From assembly GCA_902480035.1 (NCBI GenBank), contig CABSRC010000022.1, forward strand, positions 1 through 17,769: a DNA stretch of 17,769 nt. The letters are read 5' to 3'. The number at the start of each line of letters is the position of its first letter. The first letter of the stretch is position 1. Positions 6,720 through 14,070 of the stretch are shown here, piece by piece. Made by a program: the position numbers and the translations under genes. Under the pieces are notes generated by a model. It was not told the origin of the DNA. It was given only the letters and a program-made list of their open reading frames with translations, and did not search any database. This DNA comes from an uncultured Streptococcus sp. GTDB taxonomy: Bacteria > Bacillota > Bacilli > Lactobacillales > Streptococcaceae.

Positions 6720-7098
6720 CTCTCACTCCCGTAACAAACATCGTAAAGGTTGCCTTGCAGACATTGGCCCCGTCTTGATTGGTAATATCGACATCCACCA
6801 CTCGAGTCGTCCGTCCACTGTGGACACATTCGCCATGGATCGTAAGGACATCTCCCAGACGCCCTGCTTTTAAGTAATTGATCGAGGATTGCAAGGTCAC
6901 CCCATCGACCCCTTGAGAAACCACGACCAACCCACTGACTTGGTCACACAGGGTAAAGAGATAGCCTCCGTGCGCATTTCCATAATAATTGAGCGATGAT
7001 TCCACGACCTTGGTTGTCACCACTACATGGCCATCTCTCATCTTTTCGATTTCGTAATTTTCAAATGCAGCAATTGCATCAAAGTGAAAATCTTTCAT
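6694..7098 (-). CDS. PaaI-type hotdog-fold thioesterase
   Basis: This 134-residue cytosolic protein fits the PaaI/YbgC-like hotdog thioesterases, which hydrolyse acyl-CoA or similar thioesters. The signature NAHGGYLFTLCDQVSG occupies 41-56, with the HGG turn at 43-45 and D52 at the start of the central helix. The following strands (LQSSINYLKAGRLGDVLTI) match the family. The acyl substrate is not predictable. A promoter lies just upstream, AAGGTGG precedes the ATG, and its last 26 bases overlap the HAD hydrolase gene, forming a two-gene operon. Confidence 0.88.
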   Translation of the reverse strand: MKDFHFDAIAAFENYEIEKMRDGHVVVTTKVVESSLNYYGNAHGGYLFTLCDQVSGLVVVSQGVDGVTLQSSINYLKAGRLGDVLTIHGECVHSGRTTRVVDVDITNQDGANVCKATFTMFVTGVRDESAQVRI

Positions 7099-7136
7099 AT
7101 ACTTGCCACCTTTTCTAGCATCTTTTCAACTCCTCT

Positions 7137-7165
7137 ATCATACTACAATTAAGAAGCAGATACAA
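7137..7165 (-). promoter_or_regulatory. Promoter of the thioesterase-HAD operon
   Basis: The minus strand has TTGTAT (7165-7160), a 17-base spacer and TATGAT (7142-7137), about 40 bases before the start codon. Confidence 0.75.
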
Positions 7166-7181
7166 GCAAAGGGGCAATTCC

Positions 7182-8279
7182 TTAGGAGCAGAAAAGGAGA
7201 CTCCAACTAAGTAAGAAGACGATACTAGGCACAATATATTTTCTTGGGTGCTTCCAACATTCTCTCTTTAAATTCCATTTTCTTAAAGGGAAATAGATTT
7301 CAATCAGTAAGTGCAAAACAGCTTCAACCACTGCTAGAATCATCACTCCTAGTAAAAATAGGATCCCCAAGTCAGGCATGACCACCATTTTTAATAACAG
7401 AGCAACAAATAGATTGACAGATAAAAAATAAGTCAGCAATACACGGTAATACATCAAGTAAAAGAACCGACTCTTAGGTAGGGACTTGACATGATCGATC
7501 AAATCTTTATCAGAGGAAATGAGGGTGGTTAATGGCGTATTGACAGAAGCAATCGTTAAAAGGATGATGATTTTTAATGGAGCATCATAATCCTGTATCA
7601 GAATGAGAAGGAGGAAGATGAAAGTAAAGATAAAATTGATGGAAAAATAGCGCTCTTGAAATAAGGAAATCCAAAAATAATTGCCACTTCTTCTCTTTGC
7701 GACGAGCAACTGATCATTTTTTGAAATCGCGACCAGGTCCTCATTTTTAAAAATTAAGACAGCAAGGAGGACTGACAGTAAGATCATATAGGACACTTGT
7801 TGGACCCATAAAGAAGATACTGTGAGAACAGTCGTTACAAAAATGAGCACCCCTCCTAGAAAACTGGGCCGTGTATTGAACTGGATAAAGACATAAAACA
7901 CGCTTAGTATCACTAGGAAAGATAGGAGAACAAGCTTAAAGGATTGTGGCAGGTCTAACTTGACTCCCAAAAAGAGGATCAATAACAGCACGCGCTCTAA
8001 CAAATTGAGAAGAAAGGTTACCGTCAGAAAAGAACCTTTGAAACGATTGAGAGACAACGGAAGCTGGTAATAGGCCTGGACCCTGTCCATCGAAAAGTAG
8101 GAATAGAGCAATTGAAAGGTCGATAGAGCAGTGACAATAACCGTACTGATCAATAAGACTTGAAAGCTCGTAGAAAATTTGCCCCCAACAAGATGGTAAT
8201 AAAGAGCAAAAGCTAAGGAAGTCAAGAACAAGAAGAGCCGATTTTTGGATACCAAATCTCTAAAAATTGCTAGTAGCAT
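7182..8279 (-). CDS. ABC transporter permease, substrate unknown
   Basis: This 365-residue integral membrane protein has about ten hydrophobic segments spread over its length (for example near 15-30, 37-58, 90-108, 112-128, 140-178, 212-228, 234-250, 282-300, 303-325 and 348-363). It has no nucleotide-binding motif. It starts three bases after the stop of the ABC ATPase gene, so the two surely form one transporter. It resembles ABC-2-type or EcsB-like permeases in layout, but I do not recognise a specific family. Efflux of a peptide or lipid-like compound is a guess based on the partner ATPase. No convincing terminator follows; only a weak AAGG/CCTT hairpin is seen past the stop. Confidence 0.8.
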   Translation of the reverse strand: MLLAIFRDLVSKNRLFLFLTSLAFALYYHLVGGKFSTSFQVLLISTVIVTALSTFQLLYSYFSMDRVQAYYQLPLSLNRFKGSFLTVTFLLNLLERVLLLILFLGVKLDLPQSFKLVLLSFLVILSVFYVFIQFNTRPSFLGGVLIFVTTVLTVSSLWVQQVSYMILLSVLLAVLIFKNEDLVAISKNDQLLVAKRRSGNYFWISLFQERYFSINFIFTFIFLLLILIQDYDAPLKIIILLTIASVNTPLTTLISSDKDLIDHVKSLPKSRFFYLMYYRVLLTYFLSVNLFVALLLKMVVMPDLGILFLLGVMILAVVEAVLHLLIEIYFPLRKWNLKRECWKHPRKYIVPSIVFLLSWSLLFCS

Positions 8280-8282
8280 GCT

Positions 8283-8987
8283 CTACCCCCTCTGACGATT
8301 GACGTCATGAAACCAATCTTCTAAATTCGATTCGATAGCGTCTAGGTGACCATCTTCAATGTAATAAGCTGTATCACAGACTCGAACAATACTCTCTGCG
8401 ATATGCGAACTCATCAGAATAGAGCCTTCTTCTTTATACTGCAATAGCAAACCATATAGAAATTCCGTCGCATCAAAATCAAGGCCATCAAATGGTTCGT
8501 CCAAAATAAGGAGAGGAGGTTTGAGATAAAAAGCTGTGATCAAGAAGACTTTCTTCTTATTTCCCGTTGACAAACTACCGATATCGGTGTTGAGAAATTC
8601 CTCAAAATGAAAACCTGAGATCAGGTCCTGCAATACCTTTTCATCTCTCTTTCGATGATACAAACGACAGACAAAATTAAAATAATGAACAAAATCCCAG
8701 TTTAGAAAACTATTGTTTTCAGTAAAAACTGTATAGGTACGGCTCTTATAGAAATTCATATGAAAAGAGGTCACCTTATCTTCTATGGTAACAGTCTCAA
8801 CTGCATACTGCCGATGATCAAAGACACTACTTAAAGCTTTTAGCAAGGTTGTCTTCCCAGCTCCATTTCGACCAATCAACCCTACTACAGAATGATTGGG
8901 TACAAGCAAATTCGTGTCTTTTATAACGGGCCTGTCTTTTTTATACCAAACATTTAGCCCCTTGATGTTTAGACACTCAGTCTTCAT
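8283..8987 (-). CDS. ABC transporter ATP-binding protein (BcrA-like)
   Basis: The 234-residue ATPase has Walker A GRNGAGKT at 39-46, a signature LSTGN at 139-143 in place of LSGGQ, Walker B LLILDEP at 159-165 with a D-loop GLD, and the switch histidine H195. The Q-loop position reads FTENNS, with Glu instead of Gln, a variation common in BcrA/CcmA-like exporters. These features point to an exporter-type unit; the substrate is unknown. The start overlaps the stop of a 46-residue membrane protein by four bases (ATGA), and the permease follows three bases after the stop. Transcription would come from the promoter at 9181-9209. Confidence 0.92.
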   Translation of the reverse strand: MKTECLNIKGLNVWYKKDRPVIKDTNLLVPNHSVVGLIGRNGAGKTTLLKALSSVFDHRQYAVETVTIEDKVTSFHMNFYKSRTYTVFTENNSFLNWDFVHYFNFVCRLYHRKRDEKVLQDLISGFHFEEFLNTDIGSLSTGNKKKVFLITAFYLKPPLLILDEPFDGLDFDATEFLYGLLLQYKEEGSILMSSHIAESIVRVCDTAYYIEDGHLDAIESNLEDWFHDVNRQRG

Positions 8988-9124
8988 CGACGCACTCCTT
9001 TATAAAGGTAAGAAGCCCCAACTAAAAGCAACAGCAAAGCGTATAACCATTCCTTTTGAAAGGCAAAGACTAAGGCACCGATCAAGAAGCAAATTCCTAT
9101 AAGGATTCTAAATTGTAATTTCAT
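8984..9124 (-). CDS. 46-residue membrane protein of the ABC operon
   Basis: A short frame reads MKLQFRILIGICFLIGALVF and on to GASYLYKGVRR: two hydrophobic stretches (about 6-21 and 26-41) around a short polar turn, FQKEW, with basic ends. AGAAGG stands just before its ATG, it lies directly behind a good promoter, and its TGA overlaps the ATPase start in ATGA. Together these make it a likely real gene in spite of its size. It may be a small subunit or partner of the transporter; I do not recognise a family. Confidence 0.7.
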   Translation of the reverse strand: MKLQFRILIGICFLIGALVFAFQKEWLYALLLLLVGASYLYKGVRR

Positions 9125-9180
9125 ATCTTGCCTTCTTTCTATTCACAGTATGAAAGATTACAATTGTATTTTATGCTTAT

Positions 9181-9209
9181 ACTATAGTACTTTTTTAAAG
9201 CAGATTCAA
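9181..9209 (-). promoter_or_regulatory. Promoter of the three-gene ABC operon
   Basis: The minus strand has TTGAAT (9209-9204), a 17-base spacer and TATAGT (9186-9181). The spacing to the 46-residue gene leaves a leader of about 50 bases. An inverted repeat abuts the -35 on its upstream side. Confidence 0.7.
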
Positions 9210-9235
9210 GCACTGATGGAACATTTTCAGTGCTT
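9208..9235. repeat. Inverted repeat abutting the ABC operon -35 element
   Basis: AAGCACTGA (9208-9216) and TCAGTGCTT (9227-9235) form a perfect 9-base inverted repeat with a 10-base spacer, overlapping the -35 by two bases. There is no U-run after it on the minus strand, so it is more like an operator than a terminator. A secondary role at the end of the mutX transcript is not excluded. Confidence 0.55.
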
Positions 9236-9259
9236 TAGGCAACATTTTATCTTTGAAGA

Positions 9260-9287
9260 GAAAAAAAAGAACTAGATACCTCTAGCC
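9260..9287 (-). terminator. Terminator of the mutX operon
   Basis: On the RNA, CTAGA (9285-9281) pairs with TCTAG (9276-9272), extended by two G-U pairs, followed by TTCTTTTTTTT. It begins a few bases after the mutX stop. Confidence 0.75.
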
Positions 9288-9294
9288 CCTTTAC

Positions 9295-9762
9295 TTAAAA
9301 TCTTAATTTTTCCCAACCATCGTCTGTCCGTTTGCGATAATAGTACTCGGACAAATCTGGGTCTTCCATCACTTCCAGCAGAGGAAGCATGTCGTAGGAC
9401 AAGTCCAACTTTTCTAATTGGTCCTTCTCAACCCAAGAAACTTCTCCTTCATCAGACGATCTGAGCTGGCCTGTAAATTCTGTTGCTTTGTAGCAAAAGA
9501 CGATGTAGCGGCCTCCCTCATCTGGCTCCCAGTCTTTGACTGCGACCAGTTTTGGATCTGCAATTGTCAGTCCTGTCTCTTCGTAGACTTCACGAATGAC
9601 GGATTCTACAAGGCTTTCTCCTTCTTCGATATGGCCACCTGGAAAAGCATGGCCAGCCCAGTGAGTCTTTTCAGGTGAGCGGTATTGGAGGACTACTTTC
9701 CCATTTTCAAGATCTTCGACCATGCAAAGATTGCACAGTGTAGTAGGCGTTGTACGTGACAT
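9295..9762 (-). CDS. mutX: MutX/MutT-like Nudix hydrolase (8-oxo-dGTP diphosphatase)
   Basis: The 155-residue protein has a perfect Nudix box at 43-65 (G43, E49, R57, E58, E61, E62, G64), so it should hydrolyse a nucleoside diphosphate derivative with a divalent metal. Length and neighbourhood match streptococcal MutX, which cleans 8-oxo-dGTP from the nucleotide pool; that substrate is inferred from the family, not shown here. The start at 9762 is chosen over an ATG ten codons upstream because AAAGGA lies at proper spacing before it and the shorter product fits the family. It lies 26 bases behind an unknown membrane protein gene and is probably read from the promoter at 10652-10680. Confidence 0.88.
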   Translation of the reverse strand: MSRTTPTTLCNLCMVEDLENGKVVLQYRSPEKTHWAGHAFPGGHIEEGESLVESVIREVYEETGLTIADPKLVAVKDWEPDEGGRYIVFCYKATEFTGQLRSSDEGEVSWVEKDQLEKLDLSYDMLPLLEVMEDPDLSEYYYRKRTDDGWEKLRF

Positions 9763-9788
9763 ATATTTCCTTTCTATGATGTAATACA

Positions 9789-10220
9789 TCAATCAAAATA
9801 AACTTTTTTCTTTACTTCTTTCTTCATCACAAAGGGATTTACCAGCTCATGGTATTCATCAAAAATATCCAAAAGAAAGCCTCTCTCAAAGACAATGGTC
9901 TTCTCTTTTAACGAATATTCCGAGTGAATTGTTACCGGACCATGGCCATCAAAGGTAAAGAACAACTCAATGAAAAATACCAGAATCACCATAGCAAAGA
10001 GACTCAAAAGAACACTAACAAGGTTCTTCCAATTTGGAGCATGTTTTCGATAGAAGTGATACCAGATGTGACTAAAAGCCGTCACAGCTCCAAGATACAG
10101 CCAGGGATTCCACAGGAGCGGTGTAAATGCATAACCATAGAAGCTCAATATAAAGTTCACAAGAACAAAAAGCAACAGAATCAGATACATAATCCTAAAC
10201 AGGTTCAAATACTTTCTCAT
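9789..10220 (-). CDS. Small membrane protein, unknown function
   Basis: The 143 residues include three hydrophobic segments (about 9-30, 36-50 and 65-88) and a C-terminal polar domain of about 50 residues that is charged and ends in a basic stretch (KKEVKKKVYFD). I do not recognise a family. GGGGAG lies seven bases before the ATG. It stands between another small membrane protein gene (42 bases upstream) and mutX (26 bases downstream), so it is probably part of a three-gene operon. Nothing in it suggests nucleotide metabolism. Confidence 0.7.
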   Translation of the reverse strand: MRKYLNLFRIMYLILLLFVLVNFILSFYGYAFTPLLWNPWLYLGAVTAFSHIWYHFYRKHAPNWKNLVSVLLSLFAMVILVFFIELFFTFDGHGPVTIHSEYSLKEKTIVFERGFLLDIFDEYHELVNPFVMKKEVKKKVYFD

Positions 10221-10262
10221 GTTTGGTCTCCCCTTCGTAATAATTGGATTAAACTGGATCTC

Positions 10263-10616
10263 CTAAAGAAACATCAACAGAAAATGATAACCTAACCGGA
10301 GCCAATGTTCTATAAGGGGCGAATCCGGATCATTTTTTTTACTATCTAAAAATAGACTTAGCGACAACAAAAGTAAGCTAAGGGCTATAACTATTCTAAG
10401 AACGAGTCTCATACCGCCAAGAGCCAAAGAAACTAAAGAACCAATGAGTGGTAAAGGGGAAAATATAAGTGCTACTAAGCCGAAATAGATCTTAACCAAT
10501 GATAAAACCAATAAACTATAAACGACAATCTTCGTAAAAAGAGAGACCCTTTTATCTTCTTTTTTCAGTTGTGAAATGGAATAGATAACATAGATCATAT
10601 ACATAAATAGAAACAT
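10263..10616 (-). CDS. Small hydrophobic membrane protein, unknown function
   Basis: This 117-residue protein is mostly hydrophobic, with about three membrane segments (1-15, 27-52, 55-92) and a short soluble tail near 93-107 (DSKKNDPDSPLIEHW). The family is not recognised. GGGG stands eight bases before the ATG, and a promoter with canonical spacing lies about 36 bases further upstream. It is the first gene of the likely operon leading into mutX. Confidence 0.68.
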   Translation of the reverse strand: MFLFMYMIYVIYSISQLKKEDKRVSLFTKIVVYSLLVLSLVKIYFGLVALIFSPLPLIGSLVSLALGGMRLVLRIVIALSLLLLSLSLFLDSKKNDPDSPLIEHWLRLGYHFLLMFL

Positions 10617-10651
10617 ATTTATTTCCCCTATTTCCTATAGATTTTATTCCT

Positions 10652-10680
10652 ATTTTATCCAACATCCGTTTAGAATACAA
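10652..10680 (-). promoter_or_regulatory. Promoter of the membrane protein - mutX operon
   Basis: The minus strand has TTGTAT (10680-10675), a 17-base spacer and TAAAAT (10657-10652). Confidence 0.7.
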
Positions 10681-10719
10681 CTTCTTACCTAGACTCACCC
10701 AAAAAAGACAAGGACAGGA

Positions 10720-11343
10720 TCAGAGTTTCTTCACTTCTGCTGCTACCTTTTGGAGATGGTGTTCCCGCATGCTAGCGGTATTCACATCTCGTCCGACTTC
10801 ACCCAAGATGCAGACGCGCTTGGTTTTAATCCCACAGTGGTTCAAGACGGCATTCTTCAAAACAGAGATGCCATAACTATCAGGAATGTTGAGAGGACCT
10901 GAAAAGATCTTGTACCACCAAGTAGGCGCCATGGAGGTCGCATAAATACTGGCTGTTTTTCCTTTGAGCAACTTCTTGAATTGCTTGCCTCTCAGGTAAT
11001 TCCAGATAAAACTTCCCTGATCATTAGCCGAGTATGCAATCCCCGGTGTAAAGACCCGATCGATCCAGCCCTTCATAAGACTCGGCATACTACTCCACCA
11101 GATGGGATAAACAAAGATCAAGTGATCCGCCCACTGGATTAATTCTTGGGAACGAAGAATAAAAGGATCTTCCTCCATCCGTTTTCGATAGCCATAGCGA
11201 AGAACCGGATCAAAGTCTTCTTCATTAAGACTGATCACTTTAAGCTCATGGCGACCTGAGTCAATATTTTCTACAATGGTTTGAAAAATAGCCTGACAGT
11301 AACTTTCCTTATCCGGATGCCCGTTGATGACTAGAATTTTCAT
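10720..11343 (-). CDS. NAD(P)H oxidoreductase, flavodoxin-like fold (KefF/MdaB/NQO type)
   Basis: The 207-residue cytosolic protein matches the flavodoxin-2 family. It opens with the flavin phosphate-binding loop in MKILVINGHPDKESYCQAIF (residues 8-19), has the hallmark VYPIWWSSMPSLMKGWIDRV at about 78-97, and GIAYS follows. Such enzymes reduce quinones or similar acceptors with NAD(P)H through FMN or FAD. The actual acceptor here is unknown, and no potassium efflux gene stands beside it. GAAGGAGAA precedes the ATG. It is separated from the GNAT gene by about 93 bases, which hold an AT-rich stretch with no promoter I would commit to. No clear terminator is seen after the stop. Confidence 0.88.
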   Translation of the reverse strand: MKILVINGHPDKESYCQAIFQTIVENIDSGRHELKVISLNEEDFDPVLRYGYRKRMEEDPFILRSQELIQWADHLIFVYPIWWSSMPSLMKGWIDRVFTPGIAYSANDQGSFIWNYLRGKQFKKLLKGKTASIYATSMAPTWWYKIFSGPLNIPDSYGISVLKNAVLNHCGIKTKRVCILGEVGRDVNTASMREHHLQKVAAEVKKL

Positions 11344-11436
11344 TCGTCTTCTCCTTCATCTCTTTGGTTCATTCTATCTTTTTTATATTTTTACTTGATT
11401 AATTGATAATGGTACAAAGATTGATAGATAGGTCCT

Positions 11437-11934
11437 TTAGGAATTTTTATTTGAAGAACACATCATCCGCAATTCCTTAACAGGTTTTCCAAGTTTAAGT
11501 ATTTGTTCTTGGCCATCAAAAGTAAAACCCATTTTTTGATAGAAAGCAATGGCTCGCTTATTATCTTTCAATACCCATAAATAAATTTCAGAGAATGGAT
11601 CAAGAGCAACAAATGCAGCATGCATTAACTGTTTACTCACACCTTTTCCATAGTAATCTTTTAAAACATATAAGGCAATGATTTCACCAGCTTGAATGGT
11701 CTCATCACGGTAATTTCCATAGCTGATAAACCCAACGACCTTCTTTCCATCCATCGCAATCAAGGTATTTTCTGGATACTGTTGACTAAAGAAACGACAT
11801 CTATCTAATGTCATCGTCTCCTGAAATTCCGCGGGTAAAAGATCGTCATAAGCCTCTCTCCACGTTTGCCAATGAACGAGAGATTTTCCTTCTATCTCTT
11901 CAGGAGTTTCCATTGTTTTAATGATAATCTTCAT
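11437..11934 (-). CDS. GNAT-family N-acetyltransferase
   Basis: The 165-residue protein has the GNAT fold: an N-terminal strand-helix, the acceptor-side helix with HWQTWREAYDDLLP near 21-34, motif A with the acetyl-CoA pyrophosphate loop YYGKGVSKQL near 94-103, and motif B with NKRAIAFYQKMGF near 124-136. It should acetylate an amine using acetyl-CoA; the substrate is not predictable. Its start lies 14 bases after the uvrB stop, so it is probably cotranscribed with uvrB. Confidence 0.88.
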   Translation of the reverse strand: MKIIIKTMETPEEIEGKSLVHWQTWREAYDDLLPAEFQETMTLDRCRFFSQQYPENTLIAMDGKKVVGFISYGNYRDETIQAGEIIALYVLKDYYGKGVSKQLMHAAFVALDPFSEIYLWVLKDNKRAIAFYQKMGFTFDGQEQILKLGKPVKELRMMCSSNKNS

Positions 11935-11948
11935 TCGCTTTATCCTAT

Positions 11949-13937
11949 CTAATCCAAAGCCTTGACTTCCAACATCATATCTCGGATTTGGGCTGCTAGT
12001 TCAAAGTCAAGCACTTCGACGGCTTCTTGCATTTGACCTTGCAGTTTCTTGACCAGTTCCTTGCGCTCTTGGCGGTTGAGACTGGTGATATCCACTTCCT
12101 TGTCCTCTTCCTTGGCCACAGCCTTGGTAACAGAAATGAGGTCACGGATTTCCTTCTTGATGGTTTGTGGTACAATGCCATGCTCTTCATTATAAGCCAT
12201 CTGGATTTTCCGACGACGGGCTGTTTCATCGATGGCTTTTTGCATAGACTGGGTCATGGTGTCCGCATACATGATCACGTGACCTTCACTATTACGGGCA
12301 GCACGACCGATGGTCTGAATCAATCCACGCTCATTACGGAGGAAACCTTCCTTGTCAGCATCAAGAATTGCTACCAGACTGACTTCTGGTACGTCAATCC
12401 CTTCGCGAAGAAGGTTGATACCGACCAAGACATCAAAAACGCCCAAACGCAAATCACGGATGATTTCTGTCCGCTCCAAGGTCTTAATGTCTGAGTGCAT
12501 GTATTTGACCTTAACACCCATTTCTTTGAAGTAGTCGGTCAAGTCTTCTGCCATCTTCTTGGTCAGGGTGGTGACAAAGGTCCGCTCTCCACGTTCTACA
12601 CGCGCATTGATTTCACCCAAGAGATCGTCCATTTGTCCCATGGTCGGACGCACTTCCACCTCAGGATCGAGTAGACCTGTCGGACGAATGATCTGCTCGA
12701 TGACAGTATCGGTTTGTTCCATCTCATAGTCACCCGGTGTCGCAGACACATAGACAATCTGGTGGACATGGCTTTCAAACTCCTCACGACGCAAAGGACG
12801 GTTATCCAGAGCAGACGGCAAACGGAAGCCATAGTTGACCAACATCTCCTTGCGCGAGCGGTCTCCATTGTACATACCCTTGATTTGGCCCATGGTCATG
12901 TGACTTTCATCGATCATAATGAGAAAATCTTCTGGGAAGAAGTCAAGAAGGGTGTAGGGAGGCTCTCCTTCACTCCGGCCATCCATGTGACGGGAGTAGT
13001 TTTCGACGCCATTGGTGTAGCCCATCTCCCGTAGCATTTCAATATCGTACTCCGTCCGTTGTTTCAAGCGTTGAGCTTCTAAAAGCTTGCCTTCTTTTTC
13101 AAAGACTTTTAATTGCTCTTCTAGTTCCGCCTGAATCTTGGCAATGGCTACTTCCATATGGTCATCATTGGTCACGAAGTGAGTGGCTGGGAAAATGGCT
13201 AAGTGGTCCACATCTCCTAGAACTTGACCCGTCAAAGCTTCAATCTCACGAATCCGCTCGATCTCATCCCCGAAAAACTCCACCCGGAAGGCATGTTCAT
13301 CACGCGAAGCTGGGAAAATCTCGACCACATCTCCACGGACACGGAATTTCCCCCGTTGAAAGTCGATATCATTGCGTTCAAACTGGATGTCCACCAAGTC
13401 ATTGAGCAAACTATCACGAGAAATCTCCAGACCAGGACGCAAACTGACCACGCTGTCGGAATATTCCTTAGGCGAACCCAACCCATAGATACAAGAGACA
13501 GAAGCCACAACGATGACATCATTGCGCTCTAAGAGGGCTGATGTCGCGGAGTGACGAAGCTTATCAATCTCATCATTGACCGAGCTATCTTTTTCAATAT
13601 AGGTGTCGCTCGATGGCACATAAGCTTCTGGCTGGTAGTAATCATAGTAAGATACGAAGTACTCGACGGCATTCTCCGGGAAAAATTCCTTAAATTCCCC
13701 ATAGAGCTGGCCTGCTAGGGTTTTATTGTGGGCGATGACCAAGGTCGGCTTATTGACCTGAGTGATGACCTGGCTCATGGTATAGGTCTTCCCCGTACCA
13801 GTCGCTCCCATCAGGATTTGCGCCTTCTCACCACCCTCGATGTTATCCACCAGCTGTTCAATCGCCTGCGGTTGGTCCCCAGACGGTTGGTATTTGGATA
13901 CTAGTTTAAATTTATTATCTGTTACTCGATTAATCAT
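11949..13937 (-). CDS. uvrB: UvrB, excinuclease ABC subunit B
   Basis: UvrB verifies DNA damage in nucleotide excision repair, working with UvrA and UvrC. The 662 residues equal the usual streptococcal length. Walker A GATGTGKT is at 44-51, the damage-probing beta-hairpin region with SYYDYYQPEAYVP is at 96-108, the DESH box is at 343-346, the helicase C domain contains LLREGIDVPEVSL and QTIGRAARN, and the C-terminal UVR motif (about 625-660) provides UvrC contact. AAAGGAAG precedes the ATG. It looks fully functional. The extended -10 at 13966-13974 is the likely promoter. No SOS box was recognised in the spacer, though I could not scan systematically. Confidence 0.98.
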   Translation of the reverse strand: MINRVTDNKFKLVSKYQPSGDQPQAIEQLVDNIEGGEKAQILMGATGTGKTYTMSQVITQVNKPTLVIAHNKTLAGQLYGEFKEFFPENAVEYFVSYYDYYQPEAYVPSSDTYIEKDSSVNDEIDKLRHSATSALLERNDVIVVASVSCIYGLGSPKEYSDSVVSLRPGLEISRDSLLNDLVDIQFERNDIDFQRGKFRVRGDVVEIFPASRDEHAFRVEFFGDEIERIREIEALTGQVLGDVDHLAIFPATHFVTNDDHMEVAIAKIQAELEEQLKVFEKEGKLLEAQRLKQRTEYDIEMLREMGYTNGVENYSRHMDGRSEGEPPYTLLDFFPEDFLIMIDESHMTMGQIKGMYNGDRSRKEMLVNYGFRLPSALDNRPLRREEFESHVHQIVYVSATPGDYEMEQTDTVIEQIIRPTGLLDPEVEVRPTMGQMDDLLGEINARVERGERTFVTTLTKKMAEDLTDYFKEMGVKVKYMHSDIKTLERTEIIRDLRLGVFDVLVGINLLREGIDVPEVSLVAILDADKEGFLRNERGLIQTIGRAARNSEGHVIMYADTMTQSMQKAIDETARRRKIQMAYNEEHGIVPQTIKKEIRDLISVTKAVAKEEDKEVDITSLNRQERKELVKKLQGQMQEAVEVLDFELAAQIRDMMLEVKALD

Positions 13938-13965
13938 ACTTTCTTCCTTTGATTATACTTCCCTT

Positions 13966-13974
13966 ATTTTACCA
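13966..13974 (-). promoter_or_regulatory. Extended -10 promoter of uvrB
   Basis: The minus strand has TGG followed by TAAAAT (13971-13966), with a poor -35 region. A small GAGGA/TCCTC hairpin lies just upstream (14001-14015). Confidence 0.5.
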
Positions 13975-14020
13975 CAATAGACGATATTTCTCTGACTTTT
14001 GAGGAGAGAATCCTCACATA

Positions 14021-14049
14021 GAAAAAGACCAGGCTAAAGTTCCGGTCTT
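14021..14049 (-). terminator. Terminator of the CPBP protease-like gene
   Basis: On the RNA, AAGACC (14049-14044) pairs with GGTCTT (14030-14025), with an inner GG/CC pair and one bulge, then TTTC. It lies about 20 bases past the stop codon. Confidence 0.85.
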
Positions 14050-14070
14050 CATTTTCATCATCATTTCCTG

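Noticed and set aside
9763..9792. Ten-residue extension of MutX
   Set aside because: The inner ATG has the better ribosome site (AAAGGA) and gives the normal family length.
10681..10719. Possible terminator after the oxidoreductase gene (TTTTTT run)
   Set aside because: The T-run is present but no stable stem precedes it on the minus strand.
11400..11450. TCCTAAAGGA palindrome after the GNAT gene as a terminator
   Set aside because: The stem is only four pairs over a two-base loop, and on the minus strand it is not followed by a U-run.
12027..12494. Long plus-strand open frame opposite uvrB
   Set aside because: It is antisense to a highly conserved gene, with no ribosome site or protein family features. 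Such shadow frames are common opposite uvrB.
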